Below, in pieces: positions 21,020 to 34,024 of a stretch of DNA of 64,000 bases. The position numbers and the translations under genes are program-made. The stretch spans positions 62,001 through 126,000 of the forward strand of contig JAVXUO010002692.1 in assembly GCA_033065855.1 (NCBI GenBank), read 5' to 3'. The first letter of the stretch is position 1, and the number at the start of each line of letters is the position of its first letter. The notes under the pieces were generated by a model, which saw only the letters and a list, made by a program, of their open reading frames with translations, searched no databases and was not told where the DNA came from. The stretch comes from Escallonia rubra. Its lineage: Eukaryota; Streptophyta; Magnoliopsida; Escalloniales; Escalloniaceae.

Positions 21020-22850
21020 GTAGATTCCTTCAAGAAAGTAAATTAATCTATCTTGACATAAGGTTTAGTCTAAAGAAATGGGCTTGAGATTAGGCACGTC
21101 TATCGGGACATCTTGAGAGTGGTGTACAAACTCTTGAATCCTAAAGATCAAGTCTTCTGGTTTAGAGTTGTGTCTTACTTATGAGGAGTTTTTGGCTTTG
21201 ATGGATATCCATATGAAGTTTTCCATTGTGATTCCTGTAATTTAAGATGGTTTTATCTTCCCATGATTATCTTACTTTTACGGGTGGCATAGTTGCTGGT
21301 TTATGGTTATTTAATATATATAAAAAGTGGTAACAGAAGAAAAGTTTAGCTTATGTAGTCGTACTAGAAACCATTAACACCATTACCGATGCTAACAAAG
21401 ATCTGACAATGGCATTCGAGGATCGTTCTTTGCTTCTGGCTGCTCGATCACATGCTATTGGTAGCTAATTTCAAATATAAGAAATATCTTCATCAATCTT
21501 TCAAAAATCGTGCTTTGCAATTTGAAGGTGGTCCAAGTATCGATGATTGAGCAAGGATTTTTGGAACTAAAAAGTCAACAGAGATCTACTGATAGTACAC
21601 CTGGTGGGTGGAGGATTCATGGTCCCATCTTATTTTATCTGGGACATTATTACGTATGACTCATAAGATTAAGGTTCTCATCCTTCTATATCACTTCTCA
21701 GATTATTAGTCAATTTGGGATAGAGCATATTATCCTAGTGTGATATAACAAGGTAGGAGAATGGATTCCCTCTGTGATCAAGATAGTGTTGCAAACTCAT
21801 CCTCGAAAACATTGTTCAATTCATGTCGGTTTAACTATAAAGAAATGGCTCCACTACCTCCTTTATTATTTTGATGACCATATTGATTACCTATGTCGTT
21901 AGTTTGGAAAGCTTTGCTTATCACTGCTAGCAATCTCTAAAAGTACTTGGACCCGAGTCTTCTAACTAGCAAGGAAGTAAAAATGTTGAAACAGTCCAAG
22001 GAGGAGACTCGAGTAAGCGAAGGATAAGCGCCACAACCTTGCAACATTTCAAAGACTCATCACAATAGTATCAAACGCTTCAATTTTTCTAAAGCGGATA
22101 ACTAGATGAAACTCATCTAGATACAAAAATCTTCGATTGGTGCAAAGTGATTGAAGAGAATTTTGGCAATGCTAGAAACCTTATTACGAGATACACAATA
22201 CCGAAGAAAACAAATGCCGGGATGATCCAATTTAGGCAAACAACCAAGATAAAGAGAAAATGCCTACTACTCAAATAAGAATGAAGTTGAATGAGAATAT
22301 TGTTACCCACGTATCAACTGCATACCACCAAGGCAGAAACCGAAAGGGCAACGATGAAACTAAAGACTCGGGATGAAGGTATTGACAATACTCAGCAGGA
22401 CGTTACAAACGAAGGGGGAAATAAGTAATGACCAAAACAACTAGAAGGAACGTCAATACTTGTAGGGACGAAGAAAATATAAAATGACATAATAAGCAAG
22501 GAAAGAAAAGAAAAAGCTCAGAAAGCTAGAGTATCGGTTGCCAAATGGTTAAACATTTAAGCGAACGAGGATACATGTCTAGGTCAAGCATTTTATGGGA
22601 AGACGAGAACCTTCCTTAGTGGATAACATTAGAAAAAAGTAGAAACGGATAATGACAGTCTTAATAATGCTTATCTAAAATTGCCAATGAACAAAATGAT
22701 ATTTGTTTTTCATCGATCTAGATTGACTAACTGAGATAATTCATTATCACATAAATTCACAAAGTGAGCAGCTTCACCAATTAAAATCCGTTTTAACATA
22801 GAAAGGCTTAACCTACTCGGCTCAAACTTACCACGAGGTTCCCATACATG
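21020..22850. other. Unclassified, probably old retroelement DNA
   Basis: No frame of useful length survives. The stretch lies beyond the 3' side of the minus-strand gypsy pol at 22850 and may contain its continuation, but I could not recognise an LTR boundary. Nothing else was identified. Confidence 0.3.
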
Positions 22851-23524
22851 TCCCTTATTCTCATTCAGAACTAAAGACCCCTTTGCCAAATTGTGTTCTT
22901 TGACACGTTAAAAGATTAAGCAGCTCTTTGTTGATAGTCCTTAGTGTGTTAGAGAGCTTCTGACCAGCGTAATCAGCCAAAGCTAATTCTTTATCATGGT
23001 TCCAGATCCAATCTTCCCATACCACCTGACTATCGAGCAATACCCAGAGGGAACCGACTTCTAATTCCACATAGAGGATAATTTCCATAAGACAGACCTC
23101 AAAGGGCAAAGGGAAGTTGATTGGGCTAACTTTGAATGGAAGCTACCACTTTATTGATAATATTCTTCATTTTTTTTATTAGCTACATAAGCAGTTCTAT
23201 AGATTTGGCAAAGTAGGGTCAAAACTGATATCGACAATAGCATAGATTACCACCACTGCGGTGACCTATTCTTCAAAACGTAGACCATTTTTACCGGACC
23301 TCATAAAACTAGTATAAAATGAGCTACCTTACTAGCATTAAGGACAACGTATGAAGCTATTTCAGGTCATCTCGTAAAGTAATTGATGGCGACAAAGATA
23401 TACTCGTGTGTATTGGAAGTATTCAAAATAACAATGTCTAAAATGTCAATCCCCAAAGTTAGAAAGGGCCAAGTTGATATCGTATTACTCCGAGAAAATG
23501 GTCAAGAGTCACATGTACCTGACA

Positions 23525-23532
23525 CTCGTGAC
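23525..23532. other. Left 8-bp target-site duplication of hAT element 1
   Basis: CTCGTGAC directly precedes the left terminus and is repeated exactly at 24681-24688. Confidence 0.9.
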
Positions 23533-24680
23533 CAGTGTTATTAAAAGCGTGCCTAGGCGCGCACCTAGGCGCAAGGCGCGCCCAGGCTCAACCCCAGCGC
23601 CTCGCCTAGGCCTAGGCTCAGCGCGTTCAAGAAGGCGCGCGCCTAGCGAGCCTAGGCGCCTGGGCGCAAGGTGCGCAGCGGTGGTGAAGGCGCAAATCCA
23701 GGCGCAAACCCCAAATCAGCTGAGCAGACTCACTCTCAAGTCTCTCTCACTCTCACAGTTTCACACTCTCACCTCGCCGTCGCATAACCCGTCACCGCCG
23801 GTCACCAACTCGCCGCCGTCGCATCTCCCAAGTCCCATCTGCGCCGATCGTCTGTTGCTCGCCTGCTGCAGTGCTGCTCGCCTGCTCCTCTTCGCCAGTT
23901 CAGCCGCGATTGCTGCTGCTGCTTCAGCCGCGAGGGGCGCGAGGCCCACGATTGCTGCTCCTCTTCTCCAGTTCGCCGATCGTCTGCTGCCGTCCGCTGC
24001 TTCAGCCGCGAGGCCGGCGATTGCTGCTCCTCTTCTCGGGTGAGCTTGTTGTTTTAGAACCCAGGAGCCAAAGCTTGAACAAGGACCTCTAATTTCATGG
24101 GTTTTGTGGAGTACGGTTGTTCAAATTTGGTTGGTGTGAAGGATGGGCATGGATACCAATTGGGTTCCTCTGATAGTTGTGGTGATCAGTTTAAAGATTG
24201 TGATGGTAGTTTTGGTTTGTGTTGGTGAAATCGATGGGAATTTGAAAATACAAGAAGAAAACGAGAAAATCAATAAGTAGCAAAAATTGTCGTATATTAG
24301 CTGATTGTCTTACATTTTGTTTTAACCTATTCTAGCTTGAATCTCCTGGGTAATTGATGAGAAATTAGCATATTGAATGCTGTTTACATGCATTATGTTT
24401 AGATGAGAAATTAGCTGATTGTCTTACATTTTGTTTTAGAAAATAAGACTTTGATTGTTTTAGCTGATTGTTGTTTACATGCATTATGTTTAGACTTTGA
24501 TTGTTTTAGCAAATTATTTGTTTTAGCAAATAATTTTATTGTTTTAATGCACTATTATTTATTTATTTTTATTTATTTTAATATTGCGCCTTGCTTTAAA
24601 AAGGCGCGCGCCTTGCGCCTTGCGCCTATGCTCCAGGGACCTTTTGCGCCTTAGGTGCGCCTGCGCCTTTAATAACACTG
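23533..24680. mobile_element. Non-autonomous hAT element 1 (1148 bp) inside gypsy integrase
   Basis: The left end is CAGTGTTATTAAAAGCG and the reverse complement of the right end is CAGTGTTATTAAAGGCGC, imperfect inverted repeats that extend as AGGCGC-rich stretches on both sides. Exact 8-bp flanking duplications (CTCGTGAC) fit the hAT superfamily. The interior has a very GC-rich block (about 23540-24050; GCGCC, GCTGCTGC, GCCGCG runs) followed by an AT-rich block, with no transposase. The overlapping 189-, 73- and 62-residue ORFs in the GC block look like composition artefacts, and the longest starts outside the element. Joining the flanks restores integrase reading text, which dates this insertion after the gypsy element. 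Confidence 0.88.
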
Positions 24681-24688
24681 CTCGTGAC
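24681..24688. other. Right 8-bp target-site duplication of hAT element 1
   Basis: CTCGTGAC, identical to 23525-23532. Confidence 0.9.
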
Positions 24689-26289
24689 ATTTTGACAAAT
24701 TTGACATAAATCTTGTTCCTTGGTATTCCCACAATACCATGACGATGAATCTTCATCGTAACAGTTCAAGCATTCATATGAAGTCCACAATCACCCGAAT
24801 TACTTTCATCTTTTGGCACACACAATAGTTGTTCACCATTGTAATGTGTTTTGTAGAGATTCTGAAAGCACATGATAAACCGAGAAGCCCACCTTCGATG
24901 CACAAGTCGATCATTAGGGGAGGCCCCTGTTGGATATTTTCTATCTTGAAACAATTGCACACCAAAATACCAACGTGCTTGTTCATCTCCGTCTGCTATC
25001 ATGGATATTATGTGAAAATAGGAATGGCGATCACATTTTTGGATGAACAATTGTCCCTTATCTTTGTTCTCGGGGATATTTTCCTTAGAATCCAAAGTAG
25101 CCAAAGCATTTGCAAATTTATTCTTGACACGCGGTCGATATTGAAATTTAATGTCTTTGAATTTCTCCGTAACCTTTTCTTGATGGGCATGATAAGCTTA
25201 TAGACTTCCATCGCAAATCTCCATATGCAGTTGGCTTTCTTACGACTAATAATCCTGAGAGATTGGCAATGTTAACTACCACCAAGCTTCGTTAGTTATC
25301 TCACATAAGTTCATCCAGAAAATGGCCTTCACATTCACTAGTATCTTTTGCTAGACAGTCATCAAGTAAATTTGCTAATGCTCTGGCTTTCACTGAATTC
25401 TGGTCAGCAAGAGCCACTTAGTAATGCAATTTAGCACTACAGGCTATTTAATGGGTATGTAATTATGTAATTTAGCATTGTAGGATTTTTAAATGGGTAT
25501 GCAATTGGATCTATTCTCGAGAACAGTTTGGTTGGTTAAGCTTACACATAACATCGTAACACTAGTTTTCTCCAATGGTGAACAATTTACTTCTTCTTGT
25601 GTCAACTTTCAGCTCACATAGTAAATAGCTATCTTTTTAAGAGGACGAGTCGACATGTTGTGCTAACATAACCTCAGCTTCGGTATCTTTCACTATGAGA
25701 TACAATATAAACAAAAAACTATGAACATGCAAAGCAGGAACGGGAGGGATACCGTAAGTCTTAATCTTCTAGGAATCTTCTTGGTATTTGGGTTCCACTC
25801 TTTCGACGAATATTTTTGCAATAGCTTGAATATAATTTACAAATTATGAAGTGACAAATGTACTGAAGTTTTCCTAAAAACCCTCAAATTTCTTTCTTGG
25901 TTTTAGGTGGCATTTATATCGCCACTTTAGTTTTCGATGAATCGGCTTCTATTCCTCGGTGACTGATTGAAAGTCCTAAAAGTTCACCTAGAGTGACTCC
26001 AAATGCAAAAATGCATATTGAGTCAACGTTATACTGACGCGGTCTTTAGAAGCTTCTTAAGACTGTACAATACATTTTGGACTTTATATTATCATGTCAT
26101 CTACACAAATCTATACTTCTTTGGGGGTAATATTATGAAAAAGGGTTGTCGCTACAGGTTTCCCAATATCCTTTGAATTCTTCAACTCAGAAGGAATCAT
26201 TGGATAACAGAATGTCTACCACAGGGTTGTAAAAGTAGTTTTATACTGATCCTCAAAAGCCATCTTTACCTTACTATAACGTGTGAAAC

Positions 26290-26460
26290 AATTGAAGAAT
26301 GAAATCAACTCATGATCGACTGTACTATCTACGATGAAATTTTTGATGGATAAAGCAACTTTCTCTTAACCATTATAGGCCATCTTTATTTGATCATAAC
26401 CATGAAATAATCGATACTAGAATTCAACCATGCTCGACTATACTATCTACAATCAAATCT
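26290..26460. repeat. Diverged direct duplication of about 120 bp
   Basis: Text around 26295-26350 (CAACTCATGATCGACTGTACTATCTACGATG) recurs in diverged form around 26420-26455 (CAACCATGCTCGACTATACTATCTACAATC), preceded in both by GCCATCTTTA...ATAAC. It lies at the start of the recognisable gypsy RT segment. Confidence 0.6.
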
Positions 26461-26463
26461 CTA

Positions 26464-28275
26464 AGGGGTAGCAAGAAATTGTAAGGGTAACTGGACCCCA
26501 TAGGTAGTAAAAGTTTGTAGCGGAAAGAAAGAAACCATGCCTCAACACCCATAGATTACATAGCGAAAAGAATAAAAATACATGTAATTAAATCACACAT
26601 TCTTCTTGTTAGAAATTGACAAAACCTTTGATGAAGATCTTGACACCAACTAGCCTTCCTCGCTATGACCCTATGTCGAATCCGACTAAGACTCTTGTAA
26701 TTCTGCAATCTAAGCCTCTAAATAATTCTAAGCTTTAGAGAATATAGTACAAAAAAAGAGTGAAGGAGAGCATCAACTAAAAGAGGGGAGAGAGAAAGAG
26801 AGATAGAGAAACACACAAAAGAGGTGGGCGTGGGTGTTGTCGGCCCTACGGCCGTGCCCATTTTGTGGCTCCTCATCTTCTTTTTTGATTCCACTCCTAT
26901 CTCTCCAAGAATTCCCATGAAATTAGGAGTCAAGTGTGGCTAGCAAGGGGACTTGTAGGCTTTTTAATTCCAGCTTTAATAGGACTCAATTACTTAGCTA
27001 ATAACTCATAGCCCAATTGGGTTACCTACTAATAATTAATTCAACTACATAATTATTACTAAAAACTCTGAAAATTAAAATGTAATTATGTCAAGGACAT
27101 TATCAAATTACATATTTAACCCTACTAATTAATCAATGCAACTTTATTCCTCGACAAATATTCATAATTACCATTAGGGCCTTGAACTATTGTGCTCCCT
27201 TATTAATTACATCTTAGTCCATAATCTCATGTAATGATTCCTGTGACATTAAATTGATTCAACAAATAAATTAATCTTTTAATAACTGGTATAAATACCT
27301 TATTAAAGGATGTGACCACGGGTCACTATAATCAACTATATGATATCATCATATGAGAACATCTGTAAGTGTGGATGTCATATAAAAGTATATGCTCTCA
27401 TTTATACATTAAATAGAGTCCCAACATGCCGAGATATTGATGCATGAAGTATCTCACTTTGGTTATATTAAAGCAGAAAGCTTTTGCTTAATGACCTTAA
27501 GTATACAACACCCCATATAAGATTAAGAACATTGCATAATAGTATTTGTAGAGATTATTTAAAAATTCATAATAAACTATATATATATATATATTATCTG
27601 GTAGTCCCTTGATAATAGAGATGTTGTACTAGCATGCAGGATGACCAAGATAAACCATATCATCTTTGAATACTACAATGTACGAGATGGTTGTCCAGTT
27701 TCATCTAACATTATGAACAATTATTTAATTATATATATCAATGATCATCATCTAGCTGTGTATTCACAAGAAAGGGGGTACCCTGATCTATCCCATACAC
27801 TATGATCATAAGTTATTATAATGGACACATGTGTAACGATTCTCGCACTTGCCGTCATTGTCAATCAAAAGTTTTAATCCATGATGTGATGTTACTCGGG
27901 ACGTGATGTTACTCGGGACGTGATGTTACTCGGGACACAGCGAAATACAGCCTATGACTAAAAACATATTTTTGCAAGTAAACACTAAGGTTTGTCCCTA
28001 ACTTTAATTAATTTTCATTGCAAATGATACTTTCACTGAAAAATGCCTTCTTGTAAAATGGAAAGCCATCTCAAGCCGGTTGGAGTCATTTATAGTCTAT
28101 GCACATGACTACCCGTTATTATTGCTTTCAATTACTATGTCATCTAGATGCTTTATAATCAATCTTGTATCGTTGCAAAGCCTCTTACCACCGTTAAAAT
28201 TTCATAAAAGAATGATAAGAATCTCCTCTTTCAACTCAATCTATTGACTCGGTACTCCAGCAAAATTTAATATAT
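26464..28275. other. Unclassified AT-rich repeat-like DNA
   Basis: No domain is recognisable. A purine-rich stretch (about 26755-26820), a short GC-rich segment (26825-26870) and a TA dinucleotide run (about 27575-27595) occur. It separates the gypsy pol relic from the Helitron relic, and I suspect LTR or leader sequence of another retroelement without proof. Confidence 0.3.
27886..27936 (+). repeat. 17-bp unit repeated three times
   Basis: GTGATGTTACTCGGGAC occurs three times in exact tandem from 27886. It is too short and too few to be more than a slippage product. Confidence 0.95.
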
Positions 28276-31200
28276 TCAAGAATTCATCATGGATAGATCA
28301 TCCACCTTGTTAGAACTTGGAAACATTTGGTTAGAGCTCAAATAATGTTTCATTTTTCTCGGAAGGGAAAAGAGAATATAACAATTAACCTTATGACCAA
28401 TATTATTTATTGGTACTAAAATAGCTCTTTGTCTTAAATACTTATGAGCACCGTAGCGAGTTGGTAAATCGTGATATGTGTTAGATATGATAGATTTAAG
28501 GGGATTTACCGCTCCAGGAAGTAGAAGATCATTAGAAATTTCAATCAAAGTAAGGTTCATCCTTATCTTGCAATGTAAATATAGGTTGTTTTCCATCTTC
28601 AAGATCCGAGACCCACTTGCTAAGCTCTTGAATGGACTCTATTGAAGATTGATCTAAAGAAAGATCAATCAATCTCAATTTAATTGTTAGAACACAAACC
28701 TTGCAATGATCCCAAAAAGAGGTAGATTTATTTATAGAAGAAGCAATAATATCCCTTTTGCTCCCACCGGCTACAATCGGAAGAATTTTCCTGAAGCCCT
28801 ATCCACATACAATAGTTTTCCTTCTAAAAACATTATCTTCGGATTTACAAAAATATTAAAAATGCAGTATATCTCTCAATGTGCAATCCACTGCCTCAAA
28901 CCTCATCCCACATTATTAACTCTGCCTTGCATATCAACTCTAGCAACTTTGAGCCTTGATTAATTGGACAACATGAATCGTCATCTAGCAATATTGGGAT
29001 ATTGAACATGGAATGTGCAGATCTACCACCAGGCAATAAAAAGGCACCAATGCCGGATGACGCAACAGTCAAAACAATCTCCCTTTGGGAATGAACACGG
29101 GAAATCATGGTTCTCCATAAGTAAGTTTTACCAGTTGCTCCATTTTCATATACAAAGAAAAGACCACCATTTCCCCTATCAACAAGTTGTAAAACAGAAT
29201 CATCGACATTTTTCTGGTCAACATTAAGGCCTGCATATAATTGCACATGTTCTTGAGCAAGTAGATGGACATTATAGTTCAACTCTTCAGTAGCTAGTCG
29301 TGCGCTCACTAATTAATGGCAAGTCAGGCAATGGAAGTGTACTAAATTCTTTCAGTAACCGACAATTACTGCTCAATATCTTCTCAATTATATACTATGC
29401 CTATTTTTTAACCTTTTAAGTTGATGGATTTAATTCTGGCATGCCCAAGGCACGTTACTTGGAAAGAACACAATCATCAATCAACAAGTAGTTCCCAATT
29501 TCGTTCAAACAACTCTCATGGGTTAGTGACCCCACAATGAAATGGATATAAACAATTCACGTAGTTGGTGGCCTGTTTTCCAATTTGCCGCTTCTCATAC
29601 GGTTTGATGATACTCATCATGCCCACCTAACAAACCCATGGCCCGACACACTGCTTTATAAGTACGATGAACAACACCATCTAAAATATTGATATCATCA
29701 TCACACTCAGGACCCTTGACAATGTTCCAAAGATGGATGAGCGTAATACGTCCTGCCAATCTTGTAGATGGACTTCCTGGGATCCCACCATTTTTCCTTA
29801 TGCTTTCATGTAAAATTAGATGGGAAATTAGCATAGGTGAGTTTCTTAATGGCCTCCATCCGTTGTGTGAACATAGTTTTGTGAATATTCACAATAAGTA
29901 CATTATCCAATTCAGCTTTGTCATAAAAATCACAGTATGTTTCATACAAAGGTGATATGACAATATTTCCACAACAGAAGTACAAAATTGGACATCAAAC
30001 TCAAAAAACGCCAACAGGTCTCCGAGGCTATACATAACGCAGTATAAGTACTTGTTTATCTCATCAACCTCACGCAATTGTCTAGCACATGTGCTATCGA
30101 TGGACATATTCTCTTAAATCAAAAAACTTGTCCGATTTCAGCCTTCTTGATACATTTAAACATATACTTTACCAGTCGACCTTTATTGCAAAATTCAACA
30201 TTCATATGAGCTTGGAATCTAACAATCAAATCAGAATAATGGGGTAACACATCTCTATTATCGATACTGTGACCACTTTTCTTTGTTGTTCTCTAATTGT
30301 TTCACCTTCGGTAATGAGGAAACCCATATTCTCTAATGATAGTTGCAGACCGGATTATATGAGGATAGAATTTGAAATATTTTCCGTCAACCATGTAAGA
30401 ACATTTCATGTTTCGGACCCGCATGGCCGATTATCATAAACTTCACAACAGACTCGTAGGCAAAAGGATCATAATGTATATCGGGCAATTCAGTAGAAAT
30501 AACAATACCCATATCGGAAGCAATTCTTCATTTATCATCTGGGTGTAGGTAGAGCAAACTATGAGCGTGGGGTAAACCTCTTTTCTGAAATTCAATAGTG
30601 TATGCTACTGCAACAATAAAAACACCTTTTTAGATTAGAGTTTTAACAATCTAATCCCCAAAAGACATTAATAAATGCAATTACTGTTGTAATTTTGCCA
30701 AAAATAATTAGCTTCCTCATATCTATCATTTGTTCATCGAGTTTAATTTTAAACACTCGAGCAACAATATCAAGCCTATCCTCAGCATCCTGACCTGAAA
30801 TTAAGCTCAAAAAGCTTTCAGTCTCAGGCCATTTTAAATTGCAATTGATGGCTAGAAAAAGATATGGATGGGCCAGCCCATCTATAGATACCCATTATAT
30901 CCTAATAGTTTTGAGCCATGTATCTTCGCTCACTTGTAAAACTGGATGGTAAGACAAACCTCCATCTGCCAGATGCCAGAGTTGTGTCACCGCCAATAAT
31001 AACATCCGTAAGCCTCTATACAACTTCACTCTGAGATGATTTTGATTTATCCTTGCCCAACGCAAATTACTCTCCTCAATACACGTGAATGCATCAAGAC
31101 ATATTGTTGAAACAACCATCCCCCTCGAATTAGTGTTTCTACTTCATTGCTTCTACTCTGAAGTCTATAGGCATAATACCATTGCATGCTAACAAATTGT

Positions 31201-31757
31201 CATTTCTTTATCGATCTAGCATTAAGAGCTGTATTTTGCTGTATATCTACACGAAAGTCATTTTTAGCATATGGAAAAAGGATTGGATATTGCAAAACCA
31301 TATAACATGGATGCAATTAAGTCATTCTTATAAGTACCGTACCTCTCTCTTCAACAATTAGTTCACCCTTCCCGTAAGATTGACGTCCATCTCTGACAAT
31401 ATGAGTAGCAACCTCAGAAGCTGTAAGAAGATTATATTGTCGTCTATCATGCTATCTCGTTCTAGTTAACCTGATGTGCACATGCACATATTCGATACCC
31501 TTAAACCTATCTCTCGCCATCCTAAAAGATTTTTTCAAGTGGATTATGTTCATCCAACATTTGTATTAGTCCACTCATGATTTTCTTTTTATCTATTTCC
31601 TTATCTCCGTCATGTTGGTTCAAAGGGTGTACTAGATTTGGAATCTCATTCTCAGTACCATGTATATAAAATTGGGCAAACCATGGTGCTTGTCTATCAA
31701 CAGGAAGTAATGAACCAATCTTATAATGAGTTTGTCCATGTCTACGAAAAACACTAG
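28276..31757 (-). pseudogene. Decayed Helitron Rep/helicase
   Basis: On the minus strand, pieces of a Helitron transposase appear in family order. An N-terminal segment FRRHGQTHYKIGSLLPVD lies at about 31690-31745, cut by an LTR insertion at 31758. IEESNLRWARINQNHLR is near 31020-31080, and the HUH replication-initiator motif in the context RGLPHAHSLLYLHP is near 30540-30580. A post-Rep segment lies at 29595-29834. The PIF1-type helicase follows at 28896-29309, with Walker A GATGKT (29124-29141) and Walker B LIMWDE near 28900. A later helicase segment is at 28276-28602 (LQRAILVPINN-like). Many stops and frameshifts make it non-functional. Termini with TC start and CTRR hairpin end were not located. 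Confidence 0.82.
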
Positions 31758-34024
31758 TGTAGATACCCCAATTTTGTAGTAATTATCAATTAAATAATTA
31801 GTGGACTTTATTATTAATTAGAATGCATTACTGAGCCTAGGCCTAGCAATGTGACTTGATTAATAAATTCAGTCCAGTCCAGTCAAATTGTTAAGTCCAA
31901 GTCCAGTAGTCTTGTCCAAACAATAGTCCAGTCCAATTAGATTTCCAGTTAGTGAATTGGTCCAAGCCCGTCCACTTGTGTCAAGTCTAGTCCAATGCCT
32001 AGATTTTTTTTAATTTAGTTAGTTTGTCTAGATAATTAAAAGAAATAATCTATGAGTTATCCCTGATGCAAAGATTAAATCCATCACTTATATGGTTAAA
32101 ATTTATCCCTAATCTGGTACATCCATATCTGCATAATCAGAAATAATTACAAATTAAGGGTTTGATAATGTGCCAAAATTCTGAAAAATCAGTTTTATAT
32201 TTTGGGATGAACCGGCTGATTAAATGAATTTTGTCAGTCTGTGATTTTAATCAATAATCTGACTTATCTACAGCCTGCCAGATCGGCGTAGTCAATCTTA
32301 TCAGATTCTGTGACCTATAGCTCTATAAATAGAGCCATTGGCCTTCATTTTCAGGGGTCTTGGTCTTGAATCTTGAGAGCTTATTCTCTTTAGAACTTGT
32401 GTACCATTTCTCCGTGAAGTGATACTTTAGCTCTCTCGAGAACTTTAGGGCTTGTACGTTTACAGTATTTAGTTTTCGTTTTTGTAATGATGATAAAAAA
32501 GATGCCATTTTTCGCGTACTTTTATCATTTTCAGTATTCGCTTTGGATCCAAATATCCAAACAGTGTCAAAAAAATGAAAACACCCCATAGGTGTTTTCA
32601 CCTTTTCTCGCCACTCCATTTCTCACTGTCAAAGAATGGAGTTTTAGCCTTCATTGTTCAACGTTTTTTTCTGACATCCTCTATGCCTTGTCACGTCAGA
32701 GGGAAATCGTTGCTCTCCTCTCTCTCGTTCCTCTTTATCTCATTCTCCTTCATTTCCAATGAACAAATCCCCACAACTCTCTCCTACACCATTCGTCAAT
32801 CTGCCGAAAGCAACAGAGAAATTCACCCCAACCCTCTAGCTGTCGAAGACCCAGGATAAAGACGACCAACACGTCGCCGGTACCTTCCGTCTCCCAATCA
32901 AGAATCCAACAATCTGGAAATGGGTGTGTGCGACTGCGCTGTTTAACTCATTAATGGGGGAGGGGAAATGGGTATTTCAGTGCACAAGGAAGGGGAAGGG
33001 GAAGAGGAAGGGAAAGACGGGAAGGGGAACATTTCAGAACATGTGGGTGGGCCATGCTTCACGTGATGGGAAGTAAAAGGAGGGTACTTTATTGGGAGAA
33101 GTAAAAGGAGGGTATAAAAATAGAGGGTATAAAAATAATTTGTTAGGTTAAGAGTAGGGTTAAAATGGGAAAATACGTGTACAAATAGTGTAAAAAAAGC
33201 TAAACATACAAAAAATGGATCCAAAAAAGTTACTGAAAATAAAAATAAAAATGATAAACGTACAAAAAAACTGAAAAAAGTAGATACAGAAAAAACTAAA
33301 AGTACACAATATAATTTTAGAATTGAATACTAAAATCTAGAAAATAAAAACAGAATACAAAACACGAAAACAAATATGGTAAGCGTACGGGGCCTTAGCC
33401 ATTCATACTCACTTAAAAAGTCTTTTAGTCTTTGCATCGTGGATCATTCAGAGAGTGTCCTCAAGTCTTCGTGACAAGCTAATTCAAGAGGTAATTTTAA
33501 TAGTTTTCTAGTTTAGAAAATCACATTAGATTGTCTCACATTCCCGTAGTCACATTTCTACTGAGAGATCAAAAAGAGTCTTTTACATTTCTAAGTTTAG
33601 GTCTAAGTCTTGAAATGCAGACTACTTCCCGTAGGACCAGAGTCGAACTATGACGGTTTTGATTCCGGTTAGTTCGATCGAATACGTAGGCAATTTGACC
33701 CTTGATGTCGAGTTCAAGCCAAAAATCTAAAAATAGACTTAAGGTGGTATTTATTGTATTTTATATGCTTTAAGGCCAACAGACAAAAAAAATGACGTAG
33801 ATATCGAAAGGGCATGGCGGGTGCCTAACACCTTCCTGTCACGTAACTTGGTCCCCAAACACATCTCTCAGTTTTCGAGAAATTAGTCATCCTTTGACAT
33901 TTAGAGTCATTTTCAGGTTTTTCTTAAATTTCTTTTAATTAAGTAAGATGGCGACTCCTAAAATCCTTTCTGATGAGGGGATCTTTTTTAGGCGGTTCGC
34001 TACAGTGGTGACTTTGCTAGGGAC
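31758..34024 (+). mobile_element. Gypsy-type 5' LTR with primer-binding site (copy C), inserted in the Helitron relic
   Basis: Starts TGTAGATACCCC at 31758 and ends TTCGCTACA at 34004. It is followed directly by GTGGTGACTTTGCTAGGGAC (34005-34024), a PBS of the type seen with copy B. Homology to copy A runs along both ends (GATGGCGACTCC, CAGTCCAGTCC tracts, TTCATACTCACTTAAAAA). Its extra length is due to a 935-bp element inserted at 32454-33388. Leader-like sequence continues to about 34500, but no gag or pol follows. Confidence 0.72.
32454..33388. mobile_element. 935-bp non-autonomous DNA element nested in LTR copy C
   Basis: The left end GTACGTTTACAGTATTTAG and the reverse complement of the right end GTACGCTTACCATATTTG form inverted repeats of about 33 bp. 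The interrupted LTR text (TTTAGGGCTT | CCTTAGCCATTC) is continuous in copy A. The flanking octamers TAGGGCTT and GGGGCCTT are only partly alike, so superfamily (hAT or MULE) is open. The interior contains a short perfect hairpin at 32576-32600 (arms TGAAAACACC/GGTGTTTTCA) and GGGGAAGG-rich DNA, with no credible ORF. Confidence 0.65.

Larger units (their letters stand above)
22850..26370 (-). pseudogene. Decayed Ty3/gypsy pol (RT, RNase H, integrase), split by a hAT element
   Basis: Reading the minus strand from high to low coordinates, the domain order of gypsy pol is visible through many stops and frameshifts. The reverse-transcriptase segment KTTFTTLW appears near 26230, and the active site, normally YVDD, reads CVDDM at about 26093-26111. 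GIEA and PPKTKKEI of the RT end are near 25900-25960. The RNase H end with FANALATLDSK lies near 25075-25115, then the link WYFGVQLF...GASPNDR (24900-24980). Integrase zinc-finger and core pieces lie on both sides of the hAT insertion (24690-24780 and 23380-23530), and a C-terminal integrase part at 22861-23109. The style suggests the Tat/Ogre side of the family. It is non-functional. Confidence 0.8.

Noticed and set aside
23474-24043. 189-codon Arg/Pro/Ala-rich ORF
   Set aside because: It starts in gypsy integrase DNA, crosses the hAT boundary at 23533 and reads through a GC-rich block with no domain; composition artefact.
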